The position numbers and the translations under genes were made by a program. Positions 1 through 12,112 of a DNA stretch of 64,000 nucleotides are shown in pieces. Below the pieces are notes generated by a model. It was not told where the DNA came from. It did no database searches and worked only from the letters and a program-made list of their open reading frames with translations. This DNA comes from Trifolium pratense (lineage: Eukaryota; Streptophyta; Magnoliopsida; Fabales; Fabaceae): contig NC_060059.1 in the NCBI RefSeq assembly GCF_020283565.1, positions 13,833,501 to 13,897,500 of the forward strand, written 5' to 3'. Every line of letters begins with the position of its first letter. Positions within the stretch are counted from its first letter, which is position 1.

Positions 1-107
1 ACACGAGGTCCTATGAGTATGTTATAACAATCTGTCCGTACATACGGAGCCCAGTCATAAACATTCTGAATCTCACTCGTAGTCCAATTAGGTGATATTA
101 AAAATCT
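1..107 (-). CDS. Possible partial exon at the left edge, unrecognised
   Basis: Read on the minus strand, a plausible acceptor (polypyrimidine run ending in TTAG at 110-108) is followed by an open frame to the window edge. It would encode about 35 residues including the stretches ISPNWTT and YDWAPYVRTDCYN. No family was recognised and the exon is cut by the window, so this is only a candidate. The plus strand shows nothing gene-like here. Confidence 0.25.
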
Positions 108-930
108 CTAAAAAATAATATTAAAAATCAATTAAATAAAACATGATTTTTTTTGTTAAAAAAAAAAAAGAAGAGGTTTCTTCTTTGCATCAAAAAAACA
201 AAAAGGAAAAGTTGCTTCTTCATCATCAACAACACCATTACACAAACAGAGTCACCACAATCATTGTATCATCATCAAATATAGAAACAAATCCCATGTT
301 TAAAAACACAAACCCCAAATTTCAAATCTAAGAACACCATTGGATCCTAAATCAAAAAACACCAAAATCATCATTATTATTAATCATATCTGGATTAAAA
401 TCAAAACACAAAGTTTCCTCGTCGGTGAAGACGTCAGATCTCGTCGGTGATAGCTGTTTCGCCGAGATTCAAAGCTTAAGGAAGAGTCAGAATTTGTCTG
501 TTGTTTTAGGTGATTCGAGTTCTAGATCCAGTTCCGATTTTGCCAGGAGAAATTTTTAATTAGTTTTGTGTGATTCCATAAGATTTCGGTAGAAGTTTTC
601 AGTTTATATTTGTTTGGAGTTTTTTTTAGATTTGATGATGGTGATGAATCTGGTATTGTTGTTCATGGTGATGAATAGATGTCGTTGACGATGATGAAGA
701 AAGAAGTTTTTTTTTTTAATTGAATAAAATTAATCATAATAATAATAACATGGGGCAAAAACGTAATTAACCACTCTCTCTTTAGAAAATCTGTTTTTTT
801 TTTATTACAAATTTCGTGGGCCCCACTCACCAATAAAAGGAGCAACCTGCTATAGCAGGTAAAATAGAGGGGTTCATTGATGGACCTTTATTTTGGGGGT
901 TCATATTAGGGGGACCCATATATATATATA
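108..930. other. Non-coding stretch, possibly the leader of a gene to the left
   Basis: AT-rich, with A/T runs. A less AT-rich part at about 410-560 contains short GTCGGTGA-type repeats. If the edge exon is real, this could be its upstream intron or leader on the minus strand. No convincing ORF was seen. Confidence 0.3.
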
Positions 931-1447
931 GAGGGCTGCTAATTTAGACCCAGTTGGGTCTAAATTAGCAAAGTGCACCTTTTGAGTTGGACAAAAATAC
1001 CCTTTCTTTTTATATAAAAAAAAAAAAAACATATTGGCGCTGATCCAGTGTCGCGCGCCTACCGCAGGACCACCGTTACAGACCGTTGATTTCCATCAGA
1101 CGGCCAAGAGATGATCTCATCATGGCTGTCGGATAAATCAGACAGTATAGATCATCCAGCTCCATGATAAGCCAGCGCGTGCACCACACTAGATCTGCGC
1201 CTGGAGAGAGAAAATTTTATTTTAAAAAAAGCAGGACACGTGTCAACTGCTGGGTGGTTGGCGTGTTTTTTTTTCATTTAATACTTTAAACTCAATTATT
1301 TCGTTGTAAATTAATTTTTTATTTTTTTATTTTTATACCAAAATTCATAATTTTTTTTTGTCTACAAATAGAGACTTGGTTCGTTTGATTTGGACACAAA
1401 AAAAAAACTCAATTTTTCACTACCTTTAATTATCTTTATATAATACT

Positions 1448-2043
1448 GTGAAACCATTTAGCTGGTAGAATGGTTTCACAGTATAACTCTCTGAAACCAT
1501 TTTACTGGTAGAATGGTTTAAGTGGGTAATTTCTTAATTGTTTGCTTCTGAAACCATTCTGAAACCATTTAGCTGGTACAATGGTTTCAGAGCGTTGTAC
1601 TTTGAAACCATTTCACTAATAGAATGGTTTCAGGGGAGTTGATTCTTAATTGTTTGCTTCTGAAACCATTTTACTGCTAGAATGGTTTCACAGTATAACT
1701 CTCTGAAACCATTCTTCCAGCTAAATGGTTTCATAGTAATATATAAACATAATTTTTCACTTCCTTAATCTCGTTATTTATATGTTCTATTGCATTTTAA
1801 ATTATGTGTATCGTACTAAGTACGTTACTTGTGTGTTGTAATTTAACACGCACCACTCAATCAACTCACTGAAACCATTATACCAGCAAAATGGTTTCAG
1901 AATATAACTCTCTGAAACCATTCTACCGGCTAAATGGTTTCATAAGCAAATAACTAAGAATCAACTCAATGAAATCATTCTACCAGTAAAATGGTTTTAA
2001 AGTACAACTCTCTGAAACCATAGTACCAGCTAAATGGTTTCAG
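1448..2043. repeat. Array of about ten short hairpin-forming repeats
   Basis: Repeated units have arms GAAACCATT and AATGGTTTC separated by about 10 variable bases (for example tagctggtag). Clear copies lie near 1450, 1492, 1560, 1602, 1662, 1704, 1870, 1912, 1971 and 2013. The units are irregularly spaced and some arms are mutated. They lie entirely inside the MULE-like element. Confidence 0.8.
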
Positions 2044-2056
2044 AAGCAAACAATAG

Positions 2057-2475
2057 TTTTTAATTACCGTTTTATCTCATTTAATTAACGAAAAATAGTT
2101 TCAGGTCTCCAAAAATTTCATAAAATATACCAAAAGTTTCAGAATATTATCTAATATTTTATTAGAAACAAATAAAAAAACAATTGGTTTCAGAGTACAA
2201 ATCTATGAAATTATTATTATTATTTGTTAAATGGTTTTAAATAATCAGCGGAATTTGTGAAAATAATTTCATGACTTGAACTAGGGAGAGTGAGGTACAC
2301 AAGAGGGTTCTAAATAATTCATAGTACTTTAAATAAAATTTTGGAAATTTTTTATGGAATTATAATATTTTTAATTACCTTTTTAATCATTTAATTAATT
2401 AAAAATAGTTTCAGGTCTCCAAAAATTTCATACAATATACCAAAATTTCCAGAATATTATCTACTATTTTATTAT
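2057..2475. repeat. Direct repeat of about 105 bp (2057-2163 and 2367-2475)
   Basis: Two copies about 310 bp apart share aatagtttcaggtctccaaa followed by aatttcata and further AT-rich sequence, with a few substitutions. Both are internal to the MULE-like element. Confidence 0.75.
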
Positions 2476-2957
2476 GAAAAAATAAAAAAAAATAGAGCCT
2501 CCCTGAGGCCGCACGCGCCCCCACGCGCCTCCGGTGAGAGTGGGCGTGGGCGACGCGCACTGTTCATCGTCCCCCCACCCGTTTTATGCAGAAACGGGTC
2601 GCGCGACCCGGTTTTTGACCCGGTTCGACTCCCTCAATACTCAACGAAACTCGACGTTCCTTATATGGATTTTGATCGTTTTTCAATTTTACAAAGGTTT
2701 CCGGTATTAGTTTTTGAAATCGGCGTTCGATTCGCACGTAAAATGAGGTCGAAATTTGGAAGAAATTTAAAAAATGTAATAGATGTTGTTGTTGCATGGG
2801 GGGCGCGCTATTTTGGGGGGCGCGCTATTTTATGATGCAAATTACATACATGCCCCAGTTGCTCTATTGTTTCAAAAAAAAAAAATGGGTATTTTTGTCC
2901 AACTCAAAAGGTGCACCTTGCTAACTTAGACCTAACTAGGGTCTAAGTTAGAAAACC

Positions 2958-2959
<2 letters not shown>

Positions 2960-3009
<50 letters not shown>
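2960..3009. repeat. (AT)n microsatellite
   Basis: A pure AT dinucleotide run directly abutting the right end of the MULE-like element. Confidence 0.95.
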
Positions 3010-3012
<3 letters not shown>

Positions 3013-3490
3013 TAGTTCCACATTTTTACCATTTCAAACATTAGTCTTTACTGTAAAATTTTGGCTGACTAGACAAACGAAAAATATCACACAAATACCA
3101 CTTAAATTTATGCATTTTAACCTGTTGAATCATTTTTCATCATAGACCAACCTAATTTGTTGATTGGAGAAACTTTCCATCATTCACAGTTTCACACTTC
3201 AAATAAACAAATTAATTAATTAAATTGCTACATTAAACAACACTATAGTATGTGAGATTGATAAAGAGAAAAAAAGGGTAAAGTAAAGAAAAAGGACAAG
3301 AGATTGGGGCCATTAATCATAATAAAGTTTGCAAAGTCATTTTTTAATATAATCATCCATAACCAATTATATCATGTAATAATATGATAAAATGGATGCC
3401 TGATTTAAGAAAAGAGACATAAATGAAAATTGATACCGAAACGAAAATTCATTGCTCTCCGTTAACAAAATAACAACCAACATTGTCCAC

Positions 3491-3630
3491 AAGTTTTAAC
3501 TCAACTAGTAACAATATGTCGAAATTGTTAGGCTAAATGTCATGGTCAGAGTTCGAACCCTGACTCTCAACTTGTGTGTGAGTTTATAATGATTTTATCA
3601 TTTTGTCTATCTTCAAAAAAAAAAACAAAA
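3491..3630 (+). mobile_element. tRNA-derived SINE with A-rich tail
   Basis: Contains a box A-like segment (taactcaactagtaac), a box B match (agttcgaaccctg) and an A-rich tail at about 3617-3630. Its layout resembles the SINE near 52.8 kb. No clean target duplication was identified. Confidence 0.6.
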
Positions 3631-4010
3631 ACTTACATTGAAAAACCTACTAATATGTGAGATACTTCTTTGAAGTCATCCATGACCATAACCAACGGCA
3701 TGTCATGGAATAATAAAGTGACTAAAAAATCATCATTTGTTCATTAGAGGAAGAAGCTGAACGCAAAAAATAAAACCAACACATACACAAACATGTGGCT
3801 GAGAGAATCTAAAAAATATTGTAGTTTACACAAGAGACAGAGATGGCTTATGGTACAAGGCCTTCTCGTACTAGCTACACTCAAACAACTTAACAAAATT
3901 TCATTACAATGTTCTTATGTGTGTACATACATTTATACATACAATGCTTGATTTTTCACAAATCATACATAGTATACAACACACGTGACATATTTGCTCG
4001 TTTTTTCTTC

Positions 4011-7000
4011 TCAACGCCATACAGTACCATTGCGTTCAGTTGGTGAGCCAGGTTCTACAGGAACAAAACCCCTGCCACCAAATACAGGACGCATGAATGA
4101 ATCGTCAAACTTTCTCCATAGTCGATGAACTGTGTGAGTTGGAGTGGAAAGTAAGGCACGGATGCTGTTTGGACGGTGTATTTCATGGCCTTCAAGATCA
4201 GCTTCAGAATCTCGAGCCTCTCCTAGAAGTGGGACAATGACCGATTTTGGAGTAGATGATTCTGTGGTTGTCATGCTGTTTGTGGGTTTCTGATGATGAT
4301 GAGGTAGTAGAAGCCTTATAAGTGGCTTAGTCAGCAAACCAAACACCTGATAAATTGGAATTAACTTGTGTTAGTTTCATCTGTGTGCAAATTTTCATAT
4401 ACATTTGTGCTTTTAACATATTAAGTGGAAAAATCAGTTTTTTTGTAGTCCTAATATCATATATAGTCTATCAAATAGTAATTATTATAAGGTTTAAATG
4501 TTTAATTCAAACATGTTTGCACGGACTAAAATAAAACCTCTTAGAATTTTGAGTTGGGCCTAGTCAACCTTACAAAACCAGTTTATAAGGTGAGGATTGC
4601 CATCATTATAAACATATTTCCAGGCCATCTCAAAATCAATGGAGACTCTTAACACCCCTCTCACGCCCAACTCTATTGGGTTTGGTGCGTGGATATAAAT
4701 GGTGGATGACCTGATAGCAAAAACCCGATAGCAGGTAGCCCAACGGATCTTGGAACTTTGGATTGAGTCTAACTCAACCTTACAAAACCGGCTTGTAAGG
4801 TGAGGATTGTCATCACTTACAAACACATATTCAATTTTCATGTTATCTCTCAACCAATGTGAGACTCTTAGCAAAAAACAAGGATCAAAAGAGTTTCCAA
4901 CATTCAATGGACTAAAACCAAAGAAAAATTGACACATAATAGCAACTCAAATTGAAAATAGGTATATTTGTATGGACAAAAAAGATATATGAAACTTAAA
5001 ATAATAGAGATTATCAGTGATGCAGAAGTGACAAAATAACCCCTGTGGTGAAATAAAACCAACGGACACTGCCTAAGAATGCCAGAAACTACAAAACTGA
5101 TGACTTACCACTGTGCTGAAAAGGACAACGGTGATGGTGCTGGTGATCATGATTGCATTGCTACGCAATTGAGTGTGCCCCGACCTAGTGAACTGCATCA
5201 GACAATTATTAGGATCAGTTTTTATGCTGACAACAACAGCCTTCAAGCTTTTCCCCAATAGATGGGATCAGTTATTATTGCTATTTATTTTTTGACTGAA
5301 GCAGTGGCCAATTATTAAAATTTCTAGAAACCTCTAAAACTCCTAATCAGCAGTGTTGCTCATACCTGATTATACGCGAGGGCCATTGAAACAGCGCCTC
5401 TCATAAGACCAGCCCACCAAATGATCACCTAAAATGAGGAAAAAAGAAAGAAACTTGTAAGCATAACTTTGTAGTAAATTGTAAGCACAAGAAATACAAA
5501 AAAGGGTACTTGATAGAAATTTGGCCGTACTTGCTGTCTGAAGGATAACTTCTGATGTTGTTGTTTTTTAGTCAAGTTGGATAAAAAGGATAAGGGGAAA
5601 ACAAACGCTGCTCTTCCAAGAAGTATTAGACCCAACAATACTGCACTTGTTGCTATAGATGTTCCAGGACTGCAGAAGAAACCAAGTGCAGCACATGAAT
5701 TGTTTTATTCAATAACAAAAGGAAACAAAACCGAGATTTTAGGAATGTTTCAGTATATCAGATCCATTGTACCATATATAGACATGAAAGAATGAATGAG
5801 ATTCAACATTTTTTCACTCAGTAAAAAAGGGTAATCATCAGTGCAAAATATAACATAGGACATACCTATCACTAACAAACTTCCATTTTTCAATGTCCAG
5901 GGCATCCATACCAACATAAAGGAAGATAAATATCTCAGCAACAAACGACAAGGTAGCAAAAGAATGCCTGTGGAGAGATAGACAATAAATGTTTAGATAT
6001 ATAAAAGATTTGTCTGTATATACAGATAGACTCGGACAGTGCGCATAGCTTGACAAAATCTGTTTAGAAGACATACTTGGTAGTGACTCTTGAACTCTCG
6101 GTCACATTATGCCAAGTATAATGAGACATAACAATACCGCAAAAGAATACCGTGAGAATGCCACTTAAATAGAATAACTGCATAAAATGTAGATAAGTCA
6201 GCATCGAGCTAGTGACAAATGTTGGCAGCATCCATAAAACATTACGGAAGCTCTTCAAAACCTACCTCAGCCAGCATATAGGAGAGGTATGCCATTAGCA
6301 TCATAAGAGCAACTTCACGATCTGTAGAGTGCCTGGAAACACAAAAGGAGAGGTATGCCATTCAGCAAAGAACTGTTTCAAATAGTCCTGTGCTCTAAAT
6401 AGCACTCAAAATGGACACACAAAAACCGACAAATGCACATTTAGAGAGTTGACACATTTGCCTAGTAAACAAGTAATACAAGAAATAGGCAGAGCTCAAT
6501 TATTATCATACAATTGTTAACAACTTTTAAGTTTTACTATGAATAAACTGCATGTATACAATATAAACACATTGGAATACCATCATATCATAGTTAAATT
6601 GAAAATACAATGAAAATGGCAAGAAGTCCAGAAGATACCTGCCAATGTACAGCTTTTTGATAACGTAAGCACTAAGCAGACCTGTCTGCAAGGTGATAGA
6701 AATAAATTAGACCAAAACCTGAGTCACATCAAGCAGTGTTTATATATATCTTGTCTGTGTAATGCGTGCATGAGAGTGCTAGACAGAGAAAGACATACCA
6801 AAACACCAAGGAGCGTGCTTGCTATAAACAAATACAAGAAGTTGCCCAAAAAGTGCACTGCAATTGAAGGATTAAGTCGGTCGAGATCAAAGCTTTGAAT
6901 TGCATTGAAAAGCACCACCGAGGTAGCATCGTTCACAACACCTTCCCCAAATACAAGACTATATAACAAAGGTGTCTCATCCTGATTTAGCACCTGCATC

Positions 7001-8789
7001 ATCATTTATAAGGTCAGTAATTATCTGTCATGCATTAATTGCTGGAAGAATGCAAAAAATAGATCAGTTTCAAACCTGTAATGTGCAAACAGAATCTGTC
7101 GCGGCAAATATTGCTCCAATAGCTAAAAAGTTATCACAGATTAGTAAGTCGCAGACTGAATTAGTAGTTGCCAACTAGATAAGATTGACTAGTATAATAC
7201 CTAGGTAATCGCCGATATCCAGCGGCCCAATATCCATCATCTTAAAAGCTTGGGTAGCACCTGAAATAATGCCGCATATTTAAGTTAGCAGGACTGGACA
7301 AATTTCCCTGCGGTTGGTGTTTATCAGGTAATTATCTCTTTTACTTGATGAAGACGTTTTCGAAACAAAGTAAAAGCTTTCAATTGATAAAATTAGGTTA
7401 GTGGGAACAACATTTGTCGGTGCTCACAAATTATTAGATAACAATCAAACTAAGTCAAATATTATATAAACCTAATAAATAAACCTAAAGCGGTAAGACA
7501 TACCGAAAGTTATGATGACGCAGGATATTAATGTGCCAATAGCACCAAACGACGTGATAGTCATGAAGTTGACGAAAAATTGCTTCTTTTTCACCTGAAA
7601 CCTGAAATATATTATAGAAAACAAATTCATACATAAACAGAAATTGCAATCCATCATACTTACACATGATGAAATTATAAGAAACAAACAAGAAAAATGA
7701 ATGTTTATGAAGCTTTTCATTTTATCAACCAGTTTATGGTTTTTAAAGAGCTTAAACAAAACATCCTTCCCTTTTAATTGGAATTCGAATATAATACATA
7801 ACCAAACATGGATTCCATAGTAGGAAATAAGATGATGCAAAATAACTTACCCGGCATTGAATATAATAGGCGGAAGAAGGTATATAAAGAAAAGATCTTC
7901 ACTGAAAACAAGAATATGCGAGCTTTTTCCACCACTTAACAGCAAAATGACTACACCAGTGGCAATACCCTAACAAAAATCCAATCAAATTTAGCAAACA
8001 TCATCCAATAGAAACCAAAAAGAGGAATAGATGCACCCAATATAGCTCAAAAAGGTTTTAAATAGTTGTCGCTGTCACGTTAAGGATTTTGCGATTTCGG
8101 CCGTTACGGCTACTGCATTACGGATTACGGTTGTCGCGGTGTGAATTGTTTACAATATCGTACCAATCTTATTAAAATTGTTTGTACTATCATATATGTA
8201 TAACAACTTAAATTAGAGATAAATGTATAGTTTTGAACTAGGAAAGAGTTAAAAGGAGATAACACTCTATATATAAGTTAAGTTCATATTTGGATTAAAA
8301 ATGTGATTTTTATTCATTTCTATTGAAAAAAATGGAAGTCTCCATCTATTAGCATTTCATCGTGGCCGTATCGACGTTTCGGCGTGATTTTTTTACCCTA
8401 TAAAAACGCTGAAAAACGGTAACGGTAGCTACTTATACCGTTTTGTCGCGACTGTTTTCGTGGTAACAGACCTTTTTTAAAACCTTCTCAAACTAAGCAT
8501 GTAGAAATAGACAATATTGCACACTTTAAAGTATAGCAAAATATTTGAATTAGTTAGCTTATCTCCAAATAAATTCATTGTCAAAACCAGTTAAAGAAAA
8601 ATGAAGACTTACGATCAAAAGGGCAGTGATGGACTCATTCATCCACCGATTCTCCTCGAGAAGATGGCCAAGGACAATACAAGCACATAGAAGTGCAACA
8701 AATAAGTTCATGGAAACAACGGAGGCATGATCGGACGTGGATAGCATTTGTAACTTCGAGACAACAGATGATGCCACTTCAATAGCCAT
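4011..8789 (-). CDS. NHX1: Vacuolar-type cation/H+ antiporter (NHX1/NHX2-like), 14 coding exons, 544 aa
   Basis: Exchanges Na+ or K+ for H+ across the tonoplast, supporting vacuolar ion loading, pH and salt tolerance (family knowledge). Exons in transcript order: 8789-8613, 7969-7851, 7601-7504, 7260-7201, 7122-7076, 6993-6799, 6685-6639, 6332-6266, 6177-6077, 5967-5866, 5669-5531, 5428-5366, 5192-5109, 4346-4011. All junctions fit GT-AG and the lengths sum to 545 codons. The start chosen is the ATG giving MAIEVASS; the codon at the upstream in-frame open end is GTG. The amiloride-binding motif FFIYLLPPI is at residues 86-94, and FGEGVVNDATSVV and the HNVTESSR segment are present. The tail ends RPVFGGRGFVP...SPTERN, as in class I vacuolar NHX proteins (AtNHX1 is about 538 aa). 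No break was seen. Choosing NHX1 over NHX2 is a guess within the clade. Confidence 0.95.
4545..4880 (-). repeat. TRIM/LTR-like legume repeat, two degenerate copies in the last NHX intron
   Basis: Two related segments (about 4550-4670 and 4750-4870) share caaccttacaaaac, taaggtgaggattg and gagactctta. They resemble the widespread legume TRIM/solo-LTR repeat that also contains a 'cacgcccaa' block, seen here near 4663. Related pieces occur near 41.2 and 48.1 kb. The exact element class is inference. Confidence 0.5.
8052..8486. mobile_element. MITE in the first coding intron of NHX
   Basis: Inverted ends aaggttttaaa (left) and ttaaaacctt (right) enclose 435 bp. The subterminal parts are GC-richer, with gttgtcgc...gtcacg and cgcgactg...cgtggtaac. 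A short ctcaaa sequence flanks both sides but is offset, so the target duplication is not certain. Confidence 0.55.
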
Positions 8790-9760
8790 GTCGTCGTCGT
8801 GGTCGTCCACCCTCCAAAAATAAATAAATTACAAAAGCAAACAAACTTAACACAAATTGAGATTATTGCTTAGTTTCCAAATTTCAAATCCCAGTAGTAG
8901 TAGTAGTATTAATGATCCAAATTTATGTTTCTGAGCTGTCCATTTTAAGAACCTTCTGATCCCATCAGCAAAAGAATCTCTGCAATCACAGCAACATTTA
9001 TTTCAAAATAAATCATAGCAACAAAATATGCATATAAATATTTTGCATTAAAGAGATCAAAAGCTCACAACTAGCTCCTACTATTTAGAAATACATTCCT
9101 AATTAATTCCAAACAACAAGATAAAAGAAAAAAATAATTATGATAAAATAGAATTAACCCCTAAAATTAAAATTATGTTAGATATATATATATAAATAAA
9201 TTACATAATTTGTATATAACTAAGATAAGAAATCTAGGAAGAAACATGGTTATTTAGAGAATTGATGATCAAAGGGTGCTACAGAAAACCCTTGAATAAA
9301 TTTGAGAGCATATGATTGGTTAGCGAGAAAAGAATTAGAGAAAAGTGGTTACCGAAAGGGTTGAAAGCAGCATTATTATGAAGAATTTGAGAGAATCTGA
9401 ATAAGAGAGAAGGTCCAAAGAATTCGAACAGAGAAAGATAAGAAACAATCCTCCCTGGTTCGAATTCCTGGTGAATGGATGAATCGTTGAAACAGAAGAA
9501 TGATGAATATGAAAGTTGAAGATTGAAGAGAGGGAGATTGAAATTGGAAAGCTCCGGAAGGAAAGACAAATGGTTCAGAGAGAGAGAGAGATGAATCTGA
9601 AATATGAATAATACGATGAATGAATGAATGAAAGAGTAATGATAACCTACGACGCGTTGTGGAGAAGCAGTATGTGTGTTGTTGGTTATATTATGATGAG
9701 GTGTCGTGGAAGGAAGATTTTGCTACCTACTGATCGTTATTCGTTTGATCGTTTCTAATA
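8790..9760 (-). promoter_or_regulatory. Putative 5' leader, leader intron and promoter side of NHX
   Basis: A likely acceptor (TTTTGGAG) lies about 20 bases upstream of the ATG, and 9250-9600 has leader-like sequence including a (GA)n run at 9578-9591 on the plus strand. This suggests a 5' UTR intron. Transcript ends cannot be set from sequence alone. Confidence 0.35.
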
Positions 9761-11264
9761 ATGTTGTTGTCAGATGTTGTTTTGTTCTTCTTAAACGTGA
9801 TTCATTTGATTAACACAATTTTTAGATCATAATTAACTAATATATATTCTCATCAATTATTATTATAAATAAAAAATTTGATTTTTTTTTGGTACATTGA
9901 AAAAGTAAGTATGTAGCCATGAAATACATCCGTCACTTTTTAATATATATCAAATAAGTCAAGTTTATTTATATTGATGATGATAGAAAGGAGTATGTAT
10001 CGGTCCGTTTGAACTGTGAGATACAATAAAGATAATTACCGCACAAAATAACACAAGACAAAAAGATTCGTCGCATAATGTTGTTTTAGTATTTTAGACA
10101 ACATAAAACTGTCATTGTTCAATTTTTTCATTTTTTTTTACTAATCAAACACAATTTAATTGTCTAAGTTCGTGGTTTCGAGATTCCAATTGAATAAAAA
10201 AATTAAAATATATTTTTTTTGTAATAAGAAACATTGGATTTGTTCATATTGTCCAAAAGAGGTAGTATTTTTATTGTAGTTTGAACATTTTCAAATAATT
10301 ACCGTAAAAATATAAAAAAAAACTCAAATAATTGAAAAGTTAGTATGTGGTTGAGAGGGAAGGTAACTTATATGTTTTTTGACTTATATTTCGAAAATAT
10401 CAAAAGCAAATAATACTAAAAAAATGTGCATATTTGTATTTTTGTGTTAGGATGAATATTGGTCTTTTTTTTAGGAAATTACTAACTGATTAACTTAAAA
10501 ACACGGAGAAAAATGGGTATGTGTACAATGCAAAAATAATCTTTTATCAAATTATATTATTAACTAGTCAAATTTACCTCTAAAAAGAAAAGTCAAATTC
10601 AAGCTTTTAGTAAATTCTTTAAATAAATGTCTAAAATTCATAAACAGTCATTTATTTTACAAAGTAAGTTCCAACTTTTGTTTTTTACCATTGATATTAA
10701 GTTTTGTTGCCAACGCAACTCAAAATTTATCCAAATTTTGTTTTTTTAAAAAAAAAAAAAAAGAGAATAGAGTACTCACATTGCTCGACTAGTGAAAGGA
10801 TTGTTTCTATCTGGAGGTTAGAATTTGAACGTTGAAATGATGGTGGAAAGGGAGGAAGGGAGGATGCATGCAGAAAACACTTTGACGCTCAAGTCAGTAT
10901 AAGTTTAAGGTGTAAGTAGAAGTTAAGAGTAATGCCTAATTGTGAGATTGTGAGAGATTATATATAGGGGATGTATAAAGTGAGAAAGGGATCCCCGTAT
11001 TTTTTTTTATAAGGTGAAGAACATCTAGATATTAGAGGACAAATCAGGTTTCGACTCCATCCTTTATCTATATCTCTTTATTAAATTAAAAAAATAAAAA
11101 AATATAGCGATTAAGAAATTAACAATGAGATTCTATTTTTAACAGGTTTAGTGATGGAACTTTTGTATTTTTAAAGACAAATTTCTTCCGTCTATAATTT
11201 CAACTTTTTTAGTAGTGACAACTATATACCCACATTTTAAAAAACATTTTATATCATCCATTCT

Positions 11265-11370
11265 CACTATAAAAAATTCGCCATTTTCCCACGGTCTATT
11301 AGCCACGGTTATTGTGTCCGTGGGCATTTAAGTCCATTTTCCACGGTTAAGCCGTGACTAAAATAATTTT
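11265..11370. mobile_element. Solitary CACTA-type end fragment
   Basis: Starts cactataaaaaattcgcc and is followed by repeated ccacggt/accgtgg motifs in both orientations, typical of the sub-terminal repeats of En/Spm elements. No matching opposite end was found nearby. Confidence 0.4.
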
Positions 11371-12035
11371 TCTATTTTTAAACACGCACGCTCTATTTTT
11401 GTTCTCCCTTATTTTTCTACTTTCACTTGAGAGCTATCCAAAATATTACTAAAGGAATTGAAACTCGCACTTTGAATTTTTCACTTCTACACATTTAAAA
11501 TATGTGAATTATCCACTAACCGAGTCAAACTCTTAAAATAAAAATGCAATATACATTTTAGGGCATCAAAATTCATAATTTATTAACTATGAAAATAGTA
11601 TTAAAATTAATAATGCTCTAAATGATTTTATTTTTTAAAAAAAGACATACAAACACATAAAAGACAACATTTGTATGTAACTTACATGAGATGGCTACCA
11701 AAAACTAACAGATCAGATTCAATCTATCTTTATAAGTACTATAAAGTATAAAATGCAAAAGAACATGAAAATATCAACAAAAAAGTATAAGATGCAAAAG
11801 TTGTTCTTCTTTATTTTTTTCTACATTTTTTGGCAAAACTACACGTGACTTAACATTATAAACGGAAATCTCATGAATGTGACAATGGCGGGTGTATACC
11901 TGTCACTGCCAGCACTGCACCCTAACAACCATATTATATTATGTATGTCTCCTCTATAATAACCATATTATATATCTTCTATTAATAATCACGGGAATCC
12001 ATCTCAAAGTAATTTTTTTTTTACATGTAAAAATG

Positions 12036-12038
<3 letters not shown>

Positions 12039-12105
<67 letters not shown>
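12039..12105. repeat. (AT)n microsatellite, 67 bp
   Basis: An uninterrupted AT dinucleotide run. It generates spurious YI-repeat ORFs on both strands. Confidence 0.95.

Positions 12106-12112
<7 letters not shown>

Larger units (their letters stand above)
931..2959. mobile_element. Non-autonomous MULE-like element with ~75-bp terminal inverted repeats
   Basis: The left end (931-1003) and the reverse complement of the right end (2885-2959) align over about 75 bases, sharing the core gtgcaccttttgagttgg followed by acaaaaataccc. Both ends lie against AT-repeat DNA (atatatata), compatible with a 9-bp Mutator-type target duplication, but the microsatellite makes this ambiguous. The interior holds a GC-rich block (about 1035-1200), a hairpin array (1448-2043), a direct repeat (2057-2475) and a second GC-rich block (2495-2830). 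No transposase is present. The class is inferred from the long TIRs; another DNA transposon class is possible. Confidence 0.65.

Noticed and set aside
2564..2797. 77-aa minus-strand ORF in the GC-rich block of the MULE-like element
   Set aside because: Short, no recognised domain, and lies within a non-autonomous transposon.
5073..5261. Opposing 60-aa ORFs around the NHX exon
   Set aside because: The plus-strand ORF is a shadow, and the minus-strand one is the real NHX exon (5192-5109) extended into introns.
8613..8810. Longer NHX start beginning MDDHDDD
   Set aside because: The first codon of that open stretch is GTG; the first ATG is at 8789 and a likely splice acceptor lies upstream.
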